Of a DNA stretch of 64,000 bases, positions 42,899-55,924 are shown one piece after another. Every line of letters begins with the position of its first letter. Position 1 is the first letter of the stretch. The notes beneath the pieces were generated by a model that worked only from the letters and a program-made list of their open reading frames with translations, had not been told where the DNA came from and made no database searches. The position numbers and the translations under genes were made by a program. Origin of the DNA: Buddleja alternifolia (taxonomy: Eukaryota; Streptophyta; Magnoliopsida; Lamiales; Scrophulariaceae); contig CM033405.1 of the NCBI GenBank assembly GCA_019426215.1, forward strand, positions 1,713,001 through 1,777,000, in the 5' to 3' direction.

Positions 42899-43321
42899 TC
42901 AACTTCTCCCATCTCCTCCCGTCTCAGGGTTTTCTCCATTATTCGATGAAGAACAATAACACGGAACAAAAACACTATTGTAACGTATTAAATCAGCCTT
43001 TACAGCATCCAATTCTTTCTGAAGCTCAAGAACTTGCCTCTGAAGAACAGAAATGACTCCTACACAGCCATACACTGGATCTTTCAATCGGGCCTCAGCT
43101 TCGTAAGCAAGAGAGTTTACTGCATCTTCTCTTTGATGAGGGGCGATTTCGTTTAGCAGTTTGCTAACGTTGCTCGCTCCGAAGATTCTGTGCACGTTCG
43201 TGAATTTAATCGGTTCTTCCGGAGGAAAATAGGGTGCAAAAATGCAGTTTGTTAGGCATTTTCTCCTTAGGAATTTGCAGGCAGCGCAGGGAGGGGTTGA
43301 GTAGTAACTTGAAGAAGCCAT
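42899..43321 (-). CDS. Class I LOB-domain (LBD) transcription factor
   Basis: Plant-specific DNA-binding regulator of organ boundary and lateral organ development, nuclear. 140 residues in one coding exon. The LOB domain shows the zinc-binding C12-x2-C15-x6-C22-x3-C26 block (CAACKFLRRKCLTNC). The GAS block starts FGASNVSKLLNEI and runs through HQREDAVNSLAYEAEARLKDP to VYGCVGVI. A perfect L93-x6-L100-x3-L104-x6-L111 coiled coil defines class I. The N-terminus resembles LOB/LBD25-type proteins. The C-terminal tail after the zipper is only about 29 residues, shorter than in LOB itself. Directly upstream of the ATG the minus strand reads as a strong splice acceptor, so the leader probably has an intron. 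Confidence 0.93.
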   Translation of the reverse strand: MASSSYYSTPPCAACKFLRRKCLTNCIFAPYFPPEEPIKFTNVHRIFGASNVSKLLNEIAPHQREDAVNSLAYEAEARLKDPVYGCVGVISVLQRQVLELQKELDAVKADLIRYNSVFVPCYCSSSNNGENPETGGDGRS

Positions 43322-43331
43322 TTCTAGTTTT

Positions 43332-43350
43332 TTACTGCAAAAAAGATAAA
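43332..43350 (-). other. Probable 5'UTR splice acceptor of the LBD gene
   Basis: On the minus strand a pyrimidine tract TTATCTTTTTTGCAG ends 13 nt before the ATG. Leader introns are common in LBD genes. The upstream non-coding exon would lie somewhere in 43.4-44.8 kb. I could not fix it. Confidence 0.5.
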
Positions 43351-43842
43351 AAAAATCATGAAAATTAATAAATGGAGAAAGATTTAGTAGTTGATTTTGT
43401 TAATTGTTTATGGTAAATTCTTGTTCGGATAGGGTTTCAACCAAATTCAAGCAATTAGAAGGTAAGTGTTCAAATTTTCTGAGGCTTTACATAGATAAAT
43501 GTAATTCATTCATCATATAATGATTAGCTTAAATTTGGCTGACTTAGTGATCCAGACTAGAAGCTTCCGGTGTCTACGTGTATCAACACAGAAAATTCTT
43601 ATATGCATCCGGTGTTGAATACATTATCAAAGAATTCAAATATGCCACATATTTAATCTTTGGTGCTCAACAAAAGGTTATAGAAGAATTTTTCTACTAA
43701 CAGCCATGGATTCAGGAAACAATGATGAAAATTTTGGATTTTTCAAGCAAGAGTAGTAGTAGTACGTAGCACAAATACAAAACAGTGTTAAGTTTTGCTT
43801 GCAAAATTTTTGATTAAATAAAAAAAATCATCAATGTTTAAT

Positions 43843-43843
43843 A

Positions 43844-43876
<33 letters not shown>
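43843..43876. repeat. (TA)n microsatellite
   Basis: About 16 uninterrupted TA units. Other TA runs are at 57526-57544 and 63279-63301. Confidence 0.85.
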
Positions 43877-43880
<4 letters not shown>

Positions 43881-44728
43881 TATCCAATATAAAGCCAACA
43901 TATATGTACAAAATTGTGATCCTGGATTTAGCTAGGCTTGATAATTAGAAACTATCTAGAATAGGTTTTAGATTGAAATCTCCTTAAAATTTTAAAGATC
44001 TAGAATTAGATTTCACATTGAAATTGTGAAAAAAGAGAAATCAACATCAATGAAGGATGATGACTCAGGAAAACTACAAACCTTCAGATGCTAATGAACT
44101 CCTCATAAGTAAAACATGATATGCAAAGAAAAGTCAGGTTATACAAAAAATTCTAGTTAAGATCGAGTTCAATCGAACCTAAATCAGTCAAATAACACGT
44201 GAATATATTGTACTTCTTATGTGATTTATGTGCAAATCAAAGTAAATTATTGAATCACTCATCATGAAGTTAGTTGGGCTAGTTAAACTCGATCCGAGCA
44301 AGAATTTTCTGTTGTCTTGGCTTTTGCTTCAACTAATTAAATTGAAGCAACTCATAATAGAAAAATCATGGATCTATATATCTATATGGAAATTCCAAAG
44401 AAACCTGGCTATATATATATATATATATGTATACCTCCTTTGGATCTATATATCTTACTTTGTAAGAATCAACCTCTCCAAGAACTTTATATCTGAATTT
44501 CAAGAGAAAAAAATAAAATCAGGGTTTCTTCAGAAGAAAAAACTGCTAGTTGATCTGAATCTTCTCATTTCTTCAAAAGAAAAAAATAAAACCTGGCTTT
44601 GTAATATGATTCTTCAGAGGGTGATGTAGCTAGCTAAATATGAAATTTCATTTTTTTTTCCTGAATGTTAAAGTGTAGAAAAAGGGAAACCCTAGCTAGA
44701 AGTAAGAGACAGGAGATCACAGACTGCA

Positions 44729-44780
<52 letters not shown>
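44729..44780. repeat. Compound (AT)n(GT)n microsatellite
   Basis: A run of AT units switches directly into about 15 GT units. It lies 1.4 kb upstream of the LBD gene. It is probably length-variable. Confidence 0.9.
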
Positions 44781-44782
<2 letters not shown>

Positions 44783-44889
44783 ACAGTAATCTAAAGGTGA
44801 GGAATATGATGAGAGAGAGCATTATTGTGAGGGAATGGTGCAACGAATGTAAAGCAAAAGCCTCGGCCATAATTAATCAATATAGCTAG

Positions 44890-47800
44890 CTATAAAATAA
44901 TTAAATGATCATAATAATTAATACGTGACCCTCTTCTATAAAAAAGAAAAACACAACAATTTTATCCCCAAAAAGCAAAAACTAAATATTTATATATAGG
45001 TTAATTAACATTCGTTCGACCATGCTATTTCCTTTTTTAAATAAATTAACATATGGAGAAAATTATAATTAACAAGTTTCCACGTCTTTTCCATCTCTAA
45101 CTAACCACACTGCAGAGTGAATCAATGATAAAAATACATCATCATCATCATAATAATAATAATAATAATTATTATTATTGATACTATTATTATAGAAAAA
45201 GAAAATTGTAACTAATTAATGTTAGTATGTCACTAGCAAGCTAGTTCTTTTACTTCTTTTTAATTTCATAAGTCTGATTTTAGTCGAATTAAACTATTTC
45301 TATATGTGTTCCGTAGATCAATGCTTACACGTACTTGAGAGATTTATTTAATCAGTAAAAGAAATTACTTGTAAGATCACACTCCTCAATATATTTATAA
45401 CGCATCAACATTAATATAGACAAAATCTTAATTTAGAAAAAAGTTAACTAATTAAATAAGCATGCACTAACTAAGTTTTGTGTTATCTTTTTTCCAAATT
45501 TGATAACAAGATGAAATGCATACTTGGATATATAATAATTTAGTTCTTAAATGCAATAAAATTTCAAGACAATATATTCATTGGAAATTTGGATCGTTCA
45601 TAAGAGTTCCCCTTAGAAAATCGAGACAATCACAAATATTCGGAACTAAATTTATTATACACATATGATTGGGACTAAATAAATAAACCGAGACTCCTAA
45701 AAATCACTTTTGTACACTCTCGTGCCTAGTTGATGTGTCTTTTGAATGGACATGATATATTCCTTTGAGATCTCTCAAAATGTCAGTGATCATAATTATT
45801 AAATTCAACTATCCAACTGAAGATCCCTTTAAAGACTTTCACTGTTAATCTCTATTATGAATCCCCCTTGTCACCAGATTTCCGTGCAAATAAATCAATC
45901 TCAATTTGGCTGCTATAGACTTCGACAAAATAAGGACGAATAATGAAAGAAAAAGTCGCAGCATCTATTTAATTTTTTTCTCTTGTTCATGTCGACAAAT
46001 TGAATGTGATGAGTACTTGTCAGAGAAAATTGTATTTTTTGGACAAATAACACTGTATAGTAACAGCCTTGGTTCTTTGGATATATATAGAGAAAATTAA
46101 TGATGGTCTATATATTTTGCGGAGTGTTCACATTTCGGTTATCCACCCGAACGAATCGAAAATTAAAAATTACGTTTGAACTGAGCCGAAAAATTTGATT
46201 CGGTTAACCAAAAATCGAATTTTATTTTTTATTTTATATAGTATAATATAGACAAAAAATTATAGAAAAATATGTTTTCTATTGACAACTTATAGGAAAA
46301 TGAGTTAGCAAATGAGGCTTAGCCCTACTGGCGAAGCTGATGTCCCAAAATATTAGAGGTCATAGGTTTTATTCCTACTGATAGCGTGTGAGTTTTTCTC
46401 TACTTTATTAGTAGTTGTTAGCTGTTGTAAATTAGTATTGATTCTATATGTTTATTGATAATTCATATTCCTGATGTAATATATTTCGCTTCCCCATCAA
46501 GGTTTAGTGGATAAAATATCTTTTTAAATGTCAATTTGACATGAATTAAATATAAATGAGATGAAATATCATTTTGAAATAAAATGGCCGGCAAAAATGG
46601 GAAGTTTTTAGTTAAATTTGATCCATATGCTGATATGCGCGTCTTCAATTTGTTAATCAATCATATGTATTCGACTTATATGATTCGAAGGTTTGGAAAC
46701 ACTAGATGCTCCAATAGATTTCATATATATATAAATTATGATGATGTGATGTAGGAATATATATACATACAACATTAGGTCAGATGCAATCACAGGTCAA
46801 GATTGTTAATTTGCTTAATGGCTCAGTATATAAATACACTTTGATATTCGCTCATTTTTGTTTGTATTTCATCTATTGTTTTACTGTGGAGACGCACAAT
46901 AAATGTTTAAGATCGACGTACCATTGTATTATTTAAGAATATTTTATACATTTGATAAGTATATATGATTTAGAACGCAATATGAAATACAACAATTGAA
47001 CAACGACAAAATGAGTAATCTGAATCCCTTGTTTCAAAATTGTTATTTAATCTTGTATTTGACTTCTTATATGCGACCATAATGTCTATGAAATTTTCTT
47101 TAAATGTACATGCATGTGATGTGAATTTTATTTATGAACTTGCAATAAAGTTTAATGTAAGTTGAAATATACATGAGGATGCATAATCAATGGCAATTAG
47201 AAGCCTGCCCCCTTCTAATCATCTATTTCAAGATGATGTTCAATTTGTATTTTACATCTGATTAAGATCTTCTGTTCAGTATTTCATCTCATATTCCAAA
47301 TTAAATCATATACACAGATTAGGTGTATAAAAAGTTCCTACGAGATGTACACATGTACCTTGGGTATAAGTTGCATACACTTAGCATATCATTTTACATT
47401 TTTTTGTTCCGAAATAGTGTTAGATTTAGTATTCCATAACACTGAGAATCCGAATTGTTGGCATTAATATTTATATATATGAAAGGACAATATAAAATGA
47501 AATAAAAGTTGGAATAGAGAGGATCCAATATATGTTCATCATTTCACGTCAAGTCTATATAATTTATGTCAATTTCATATTTTAAAAAAAATTATACATT
47601 TAATATAAATATGTATATATATATATATAAAGTGTAATATAATATAAAACACCATATTACAACATAAAATATCAAATTCCTTACAGAAAAGGAAAAGGTA
47701 GGTGTACATGAATATGGAAATGAAGACTAGTCAGCTCACATGATAGATGTATACATGTGCATCACCTTTTGAAATCTTATCACAAATACACAATGCATCA

Positions 47801-49815
47801 CCATAGTTACATTGAAATCTTTATCACAGTCCCGTAACTTTGCCCCATTTCACACAATTCTCACTTTACGTCCCATATCTTTCAAAAAATTCTCACTTTT
47901 GGTCCCAAACCCCTAATTCCGTCTATTTTTAACGTGAAATGGCACGTGAGTGGCCCGTTCGCCGTTAGCCAGCTAGGTTTGGGGGAGTTCACTTTGATTG
48001 TTTGGGAGGCAAAACGGTAAAATTTCAGATTTTATTATATATTAGCGCCAACAAACATAAAGTGTAGCTGGCTACACTCATGTGTGTATATATACAAATA
48101 TTATGCTCCATGCTAGCGTTGTTTGACTCCGATATGATACTAATAGAAAAAATAAATGAAAAATTAAGTGACCGGACTATATTTTGTCAAAAAGTTTGTT
48201 TTATTCCGTATTTCATTTTACAAATACAAACCAAGTTTATAAAATATTTTTAAAAATATAAAAATGACACAGAATATATACACTTAGAGTGCAAGAATCT
48301 CGTGGATTAATATACTATTTTAAAATAAAAGATTTTGTATAGTAGTTCGATGGTCTGAGTATTTGATTCCTGTCCCTATCAAAGATTAAATGACCCTTGG
48401 AAAATCATTTCTTTTGTCGGTATACATTAAAAATTAATTATTTGTATTCCTCCAAGTTCACCTAATTTAAATACTAGACGAGTTAGATTTGGATTGGAAA
48501 GTTAAGGAATAATTCATAGGTTCAATCATTGTGTGCTACTAATGATTAGGAAAACTAATATTCGTTCTTGGGCGTGTATTATTTTTCGCATTCAATTGGG
48601 TATGCAAATATTGTTTATTTTTTGGTGTTAATCATTGGACACAAAGTGGAGACTTGAGAGTATCACGAGATTGAAATATTCTTTAAGTCTTTGGAATTCT
48701 AAGTTTGAGTGCTATTCTTATTTTTAATCGAAAATTCTTCTATACATTCGATGTCTTATATATCAAAAGGTGCACATCATGTCACATTAAGTATATAATA
48801 TAAGTATGTTTTAATATGGCATAATTTTATTTAATGCTCAACATCATGGGTATAGAAGAGTTTTCTAACCTAATGTAGGTGGACCTCCACTATAAAAGAA
48901 TAATTATACTTATATCGTGACTCTGAGTTCTGAGCCTCCAAAAATTTGATCGAAATTAGACTATATGGGGCTATATTTAGTGCTCCTCAAACACTAGGAC
49001 CAATCACTTCCACATATTCATTGTATGAAGTACACATAGAACTCCTTCACTTAGGAAGATGTGAATACATATAAGAAGCTTTTTTGGCTAAGTTTATATC
49101 ACGATCATTTTCGTGGAGTGAGAGTGTAAGAGATGTATGAGCTCAAACTATAAAGTAGATTGTACCCTATCTGGTTGTTGTAGAATGTACACGAGTTGAA
49201 GCTTAGTACTTGACCGTATCGAAATGGACCAAGAATTATCAAATTGGCCCTGTGTTGGGAATAAATCAAGCAATAGAAGAATGTTACAAATAAAGTCAAA
49301 AATGTAAACAAGATAAAACAAAGTTTACGTTGTTTAACAAGTAATATTCACTTTCACGACCGCATTAGAAATCTTATTGATATTTTGAGGCACGAATTAT
49401 GGAAAGCAGGTCGTCCTATATTAATAATTGAAGTCTAAAGCTACATAATTATTGTGAATTAACAAAATACCCCTCAAAAAATTGGGTTGGGAGTTGTCGT
49501 CCTCGAATCGCCAAGCTTCATGCAGGGGCCATTCCACCATTCGTGTCCTTGGTATATAATACTTTTTATATCAAACTCCACACTCTCATCACAATTATGG
49601 TCCAACAATGTTTACTATCACAAAATCACGTATCAAGTAAATAATACGTCTCACGTGATTATGTACACTTCAAATAGACTGGTCGATCACAAGACAATTG
49701 AAATAAAATTTGTCGTGTTATTAATTAAATGTGACTAAACGAGGCTGAGCAAAATTTTCCTTACTTGTATACCATACTTTGTACAAAATTATTGTCCGTC
49801 TTATATTTCATAATA
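44890..49815. other. AT-rich intergenic region
   Basis: No gene recognised on either strand. It contains (ATC/ATA)n simple repeats at 45138-45180, a SINE-like copy at about 46310-46485 (same family as 11150-11340), and a half copy of the long-TIR Mutator family at about 47820-47960. The remainder is AT-rich sequence without domain-bearing ORFs. Confidence 0.5.
46310..46485 (+). mobile_element. SINE-like element, second copy
   Basis: GAGGCTTAGCCCTACTGGCG followed by GTCATAGGTTTTATTCC resembles degenerate A and B boxes. The downstream part matches 11210-11330 in order (TTTTTCTCTACTTTATTAGTAGTTGTTAGC). Target duplications were not found. Confidence 0.5.
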
Positions 49816-49823
49816 CCCCTTAT

Positions 49824-50487
49824 TAGGAGTGTACATAAACCCGTCCAACCCGCCCGAACCGCTCAACACGAGTCGATCCGCTCGAAAACCGCCGGTTTAG
49901 AATTATTAAATAATAGTGGTGGGTTGAAAATATTGCAACCCGCCAAATAATTGTAACCCGCCTAACCCGCAACCCGACCGCTAATCATTTATATTACAAG
50001 TATAAATATATATAATTAAAGATTAACACTAAACTTTGAAAACTATATATGCATATATACTCTCTAATAAGAGTGGTTTATTCATATTCATGTAACTGAG
50101 CAAAGAAATTGACTCGTTTGAACACTTGTTTTCATTTGATTTGAACTGATGATAAATTTACAAAAAACATATTTTAGAGTTTTTCACTCATTAGAAATCA
50201 TGGTAATATGAATTTTATTTAATAACACCACTTATTTGTGTATTTTTCACCAATTCAATTTTTTTAGTTAAATGTGTACTTATAACTAAAATTTAGTTGT
50301 AAAAATTATAACTATAATTTGATAACCCGCCAACCCGCCCGTTAAAACATTAAATCCGACCGACCCGAACCGCTCGGTTTGAAAAGATAATTATGCATTT
50401 TCGGTTTGATATTTTGTCAACCCGCACATGTCGGATCGGGTTAATTTTTTTTGTAAAACCGCCCGAACCCGACCGTGTACACCCGTA
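49824..50487. mobile_element. hAT element of a third type (664 bp)
   Basis: A perfect 8 bp duplication CCCCTTAT lies at 49816-49823 and 50488-50495. Ends are TAGGAGTGTACATAAACCCG and, read from the right, TACGGGTGTACACGGTCGGG. The sub-terminal regions are rich in CCCGCCCGAACCGCTC-type motifs in opposite orientations. The centre is AT-rich with no transposase. Confidence 0.85.
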
Positions 50488-51197
50488 CCCCTTATGCAAC
50501 ACGTATATATAGTTCATATATATACTTCATACTAACTTTATATTTATTTTTTTTAAAGAAAAAGTTATCTACCTGGCAAACATATATAAAGTGAAATATC
50601 ATAGGAAATACCATTGTGACGGGAGATCCAAAACAAATTGAAATACGAAATGACGAAAATAATTTAAATAGAATGTCATGATCATGCTAACCAAATTTAG
50701 TTCAGAAGGCAGCAAAAAAAAATTAAAAGTACAGAAGGCAGCAAAGAAATAATTAATTCAGAATTTAATGTGAGCCCATTACTTAGGGCCCAAATGAGAA
50801 GAAGGCCGTTGCTAGAGTCCAGTCTATTAACAGCCCAATTGTTTGCTCGGCCCAGCGTGATTTTTACATTACTAGTCGAGGACTCGACGTAGAACCAGTT
50901 CAAATCTTTTGTTACACATTTGTGTAACACTTCCTGTTATATGCAAGAAACATGATAAGTGTATATAAAGGTGATTAGGATGTGGAGAGAAAACTTTCAG
51001 ATTATTATCCATAAAACATGTTTTTCTCTTTCCACATTTTAACTACCCGTGTATACACTTGTCACTCATCTGTGTGTGTAACATGAAGTTTACAAAAGAT
51101 AAAAGCTATTAAAAAATTTAGAGTAAAAATCAATTAATATAAAATAAATTATTGATATTTTTTAAATAAGCATTAAAAATAAAATATGGAAGGAGAG

Positions 51198-52270
51198 ATA
51201 GGGGTGTTTGCAAACACTAAAAATAAGTGATTCTTCACTTATAGCTGAAAATAACTTATTTGAGAGTGTTTGCAAAGACCACTTATACTTCTAATTCTCT
51301 AAACTTAAGCAGTTTTAAGCTATAATCTAGAAGTTGATAAGAGGGTGCTTTAAAGTGATTATGATTTTTTTTGAAATAAATTGAAATTATTTGTGACATA
51401 TTTGTCCTCATCCAGATTAAAACAGTCCGGTTCAGTTCTTTCTCTCCCCACTTCCAAATACATTAATCCTTAAATTTTGGCTCCTCCGTCGTCGTGTCAA
51501 GTTTTTGCAGGTAAGATCTTTCTCCAATTCTGTAAATCTTTCCCTTTAATCCCCAGACTGTATTTGAACAGTGCAACATAATTTAGTAAAAATTGCATGC
51601 TAAATGTATGCAAGAGAGGATTTTGTCAGCACACTAACTTTCTGAATTCGAATTCACATCTGGTAATGTTAGTAAGTGGGGTTCTCGTAATTCGGCCGAG
51701 TCTTCAATGGAACTTCATAGGTTAGATTGAATGTAGCTGCAACCGGAACTTGAACTGATATTCTTGTAGAGCATATCACTTGAATACGAATCCGGCTGAA
51801 TTTGAAACCAACTTCTGGTTTGATACAATTCAATGGAGGGGATGTAATGCTTTGGTTAACATAAAAAGTTTCAAAAATATATAGACCTATGTACAATATT
51901 TCCTTACATAGGAAATATACACACTTGAATATTAATTTTATAGCATTTATCTATAAAATGTAATACAAGATAATATAGAATGAAATAGAGGATCCAAAGT
52001 GTAAAGATTGGGTTAATGGGTTGATAATTTCTTGATTCAATTACGTGTAACTCAATTCTTATTTCATTTTTTTTTCCCTAGGGGCAATATTATACTTTAA
52101 AAAATAAGTTAATTGATAATCACTTTTAATTGCAAACACTCCATAGCAACTTTTTTTCACTTTCTGCTTATGATTGCAAACACTACCCACTTTTACTTCT
52201 TAGCTGATTCTGCTTATTTTTCAATTATAATCACTTCTCTATAAGCAGTTGTGTTTGCAAACACCCCTAT
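51198..52270. mobile_element. 1.07 kb TIR element with a gene-leader-like interior
   Basis: Perfect 20 bp inverted ends, ATAGGGGTGTTTGCAAACAC and its complement. The motif GTGTTTGCAA recurs sub-terminally. The flanks could be a TA dinucleotide duplication; no longer one is visible, so the superfamily is open. The interior at 51418-51520 is less AT-rich and reads like a plant 5'UTR ending in TTTTTGCAG/GTAAGA, a strong donor context. No transposase. Confidence 0.65.
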
Positions 52271-54059
52271 AATATAGAGAAATGTGTGTAGATGAGAGAG
52301 AATGTGAGATAAACAGTGAAGAGAGAGAGAGAGAGAAAATAGGAAAGATAAAGTGAATATAAGAGATAAGCTATAAAAGTAAAAATTACATCGAACACTT
52401 GTCAAATGTTTAGAATGGTAATGGTTTTATCAACTTGACAATTCAAATTAGTTTCTCTAAACCAATCTTGTTTTATATGTACTAGCAGACGAGACACATT
52501 TGAATCATGTGCATGATTTTATAATATATAATTAATTATAACAATGTTTTCATATTTTTATTTTTATATAGTCATTTCATAATATTTATTTATTTTATTA
52601 TAAAATAATATGATTTAGGAATTGTTTTTGCAGAATAAGTAGAAAAGAGAAAAAAATGAGAAATAATACAGTTGGGATAAAGAAGCATTGAGAGAAAAAA
52701 AGAAAATGTTAATAAAATAGACAAAAATTATGAAACTAACTTGACATAATCTTATTTGTGTGAGGATAATTTTGCCTCTACAGTAAAAAATATCATGGGA
52801 GTTACTCTAAGCCCCTCACACTTTATAAAAGGGTACAGAACTATATATAGATAGCTGATAAAATAATTTATTTTTTAATACTTATAAAGACAAAATTGCG
52901 ATTTCAGAAAATTCCTCTAAAGTCGTTAGCAGCTAAGATTTAAAGGCCGTGAACACTGTACAGTAACTAATTAGGGCCCTGAAAGGCAAAAATTCTCTGG
53001 TTACTTGTAGGGATGATAAAAGGGCAAAAAAAAAAAACAATTATTATTCTTTTATTTTCATATATTTCACATGCAACTTCATGCAACACAATTATAAATG
53101 TAACTATTTTTATTTAGTTTATTAAACTTCTCAAAGTAATTTGAGGTTCAATAGTCCAAGAGACCAAACTAATCCCGATGTACTGTCACGTACAATTATG
53201 AAAATATCTTTTTTATTTTTAAATATACACATATACGGAGGACTATTAATCGGGTCTTATGACCCAAACGCCCGAGCTTAGTGTGACTCAAGCTCACAAT
53301 CATCGTGCTAGAATATTATAGGCTAAAATTCAGCTCATAAATTTTTTATTTTGCTCGGCTCAAACTGAAACTCACATTTTTTACGAACTTCTGGCTTATT
53401 TTGGGTCGAATCATCAATTTTTCTCAACTAAAAAAAAGATATCCAATAGAATCATATTAAGAAACTAATCTCGAATAATACAACAAATAAAATTTACGCT
53501 ATGTGTAATTCCAAATTGTTCTGATAGAGTCATGAAGTTTACAACACTGATTATCAAAATTTAGAATATTTTTCAATATACATGAAGCGAGCGACATAAA
53601 AAGAATTTTTTCCAAAAGACTCTTTAGATGAAATCTTTTCACTAATATATGCATTTTATCGACTTACTTCATGCTTAAAAATCTAATGTGGATCTTATAT
53701 AAGCTAACTTAAAAATAATTTAACTATATATATGAAACAAGGCATTAAATTAGAGATTAGATTCTGTTTGGGCTATTCAAGTTGAGCCTAATAAAGCTGA
53801 AGCACAACTCACAAATTAATCGGGCTCAATGTGTAAGCTCAAGATCGGCCCAACTCATATTCCATTATGTTCGCCTCAAATATAATTAGGTTGAACAATC
53901 AGACTTCGAGTAGAACTGACTCAACTCACAATCCTATATATAAGGGATATAACCTGTGACATTTTTGTTCAAGCGATCAGAGTTCCGTCCACCGACATAT
54001 TTATTTATTCATTCATAAGTTTTAGTAAAAATGCTTTCATCAATGAATAAGCCCACAAA
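52271..54059. other. AT-rich intergenic region
   Basis: GA simple repeats at 52318-52336. Degraded sequence with CTCAAGCTCACAA / GGCTCAATGTGTAAGCTC-type motifs spans about 53240-53940, resembling the TCGAGCTT-type relics elsewhere in the window. No gene seen. Confidence 0.45.
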
Positions 54060-54290
54060 TCAAGATAGGTAGGTAAAACTCAACAATCCCGACACACTAG
54101 CCCAGCCCATAATGTACATTGGTCCAAACGGCGCCGTATATGCCGCTGAAATGATCAGCGGGGTCACCGTCGGAAAATAACAATCCCAAACAGGGGCAAA
54201 ATGGGGAAACAACAACCATATGGGCGGGAACGAGAGCCGTTGTAAGCTAAACAACCAAAAAATGGCGCCAAAATCTCTCCCAAAATTTTC
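54060..54290 (-). other. GC-richer open frame of unknown nature
   Basis: On the minus strand a frame open from about 54320 to the TGA at 54060-54062 encodes a hydrophobic stretch (FPPIWLLFPHFAPVWD, PLIISAAYTAPFGPMYIMGW). It has no suitable ATG. The first internal ATG leaves a very short peptide. Base composition is higher in GC than the surroundings. It could be the last exon of an unrecognised gene, a pseudogene fragment or captured sequence. Confidence 0.25.
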
Positions 54291-54345
54291 AGCTGCCCGA
54301 ATATTTCGAAACGGGCAGCTTCAGAAAATTCCATCTCAATTTTAA

Positions 54346-54951
54346 GGGTAATTGGAACTTTGCAGTTTGCACCCCTGAAATAGGGTCATTTGACAATTTG
54401 CACCTACTGATTGAATTTTTTGGTAGATTACAACATCCAAATATGATATTCTTGGTATTTTGCATCCGGAGACTTCTTCGGAGAAAATTTTTCATTGGAA
54501 CCGTGAAATGAAGGGCATTTTCGTCGTCCAGATTTTCTTCCTCTCAAATGTGAATGACAATTAGGGGGAAATCAAAATAGGTAATAAGATTCTTAAAGAT
54601 GGTAAAAAATTCCTTACAAAATCGGTAGAGGACTGTGAGAAGAATAAGGGATTTTTTCATATATATAATTTTGACATTTATTACTCAGTTTGTCCATAGT
54701 TATCATTCTCAGCTCAAAGCCTCAAACGCACAACACAATTTTGTCGAAAAACTCGAATTGAATGGACAAAAATGTCATTCATTGCACGTGCACGTTGCAA
54801 CATGCATTTGCGGTGTAAAAATTCATTTGAAGTCTCCCTTTAATCCAGAGTGCCAAGAATATGTTATTTAATACTACAATTTGCCAAAAAATTGATTTTA
54901 GGGTACGAAGCGCCAAAGTACATATTTAAAAGATGCAATGTGTAATTACCC
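54346..54951. mobile_element. Foldback element
   Basis: Left end GGGTAATTGGAACTTTGCAG, right end (complement) GGGTAATTACACATTGCATC. Sub-terminal inverse similarity includes GATATTCTTGG / CCAAGAATATG. No coding content and no clear duplication. Confidence 0.55.
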
Positions 54952-55018
54952 AAATTTTCACACACAATTAGTCAAATTGTTTGTTTTTGGAAAATTAATT
55001 TTTTGATTCTATAATTAT

Positions 55019-55578
55019 AGGGAGTTAGCACCTTTTGTCTTGTATATTCTATAACTACATTTTTAGTCCTAAACTTGACACCTCTCATTTCAATTTTAGT
55101 CATTTTTTCACATCTTTGGTCTTAAGTTACATATTTAGTTCTATTTAGCTAAAAAAATTGCACATTTAGACTTGCTACTGTCAAATTTAAAAAGTTTCAG
55201 CCAAAACTTCGCACATGCTATTCTTTCCCAATTCATTCATAAAAAATTAAAATAATTACTCTTCAATTCCCTTATATTCAAGTGCACACTCAACTTACAA
55301 AGTATAATGTTACTTCTACCAGTTTAATTTCATCGAAAAGGGTGGAATTTAGCTAAACCAAAAATAGCTAAATCATGTGTGCTTCACATGTGCAAATCTC
55401 TGACCCATGACTAAATCTCGAAACCTTTTCAATTTTTTGATTTGAAAGTAACATGACTAAGCGTGTGACCCATAACCAACAAGGTGGGGAAAAAAGGACT
55501 AAAATTAAAATAGAGGGTGTCAATTTTAGAACTAAAATTATAATTATGATATATACAGAATGAAAAGTGCCAACATAC
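55019..55578. mobile_element. Mutator-like foldback upstream of the SMR gene (560 bp)
   Basis: Flanked by TATAATTAT (55010-55018) and TATAATTAC (55579-55587), a 9 bp duplication with one difference. Inverted arms share GTTAGCACCTTTT / GTTGGCACTTTTC and AACTTGACACCTCTCATTTCA / AAATTGACACCCTCTATTTTA. Its right end is about 95 bp from the TATA box of the SIAMESE-related gene. Confidence 0.65.
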
Positions 55579-55673
55579 TATAATTACAAGAGACGGAACA
55601 TAATTTTGCCATTTTTCAAGACTTCAATTATTAGGTCAAGTATTTTTTCCTTCACTCTTTTTTCCCTCTCCCA

Positions 55674-55680
55674 TATAAAA
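55674..55680 (+). promoter_or_regulatory. TATA box of the SMR gene
   Basis: TATAAAA in CTCCCATATAAAATCCC, followed by a long CT-rich leader (about 215 nt) to the ATG at 55925. Confidence 0.6.
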
Positions 55681-55924
55681 TCCCTCTCTTTAAAGCCCAA
55701 ATTCTCCCCTCATTTTGCCGCCATTACTTTCTCTTCTCTCTCTCATTCAAAGTTTCTTTCAAACCCCCCCTTTAAGACGCCCACTTTTTCCTCTAAAATT
55801 TCTTGATTTTCTAGCCTTTCACAAAAAAGTCTTTAGATCGAGAATTTGTTCTCTGCTCTCTCTCTGAATATCAATTTCATCATCTCTTACTATATTCTGA
55901 TTTTCTAGAATTTTGATTTTTGGA

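Noticed and set aside
44264..44889. 121- and 74-codon plus-strand ORFs upstream of the LBD gene
   Set aside because: They translate AT-rich and microsatellite sequence. More likely to contain the LBD leader exon on the other strand than a protein.
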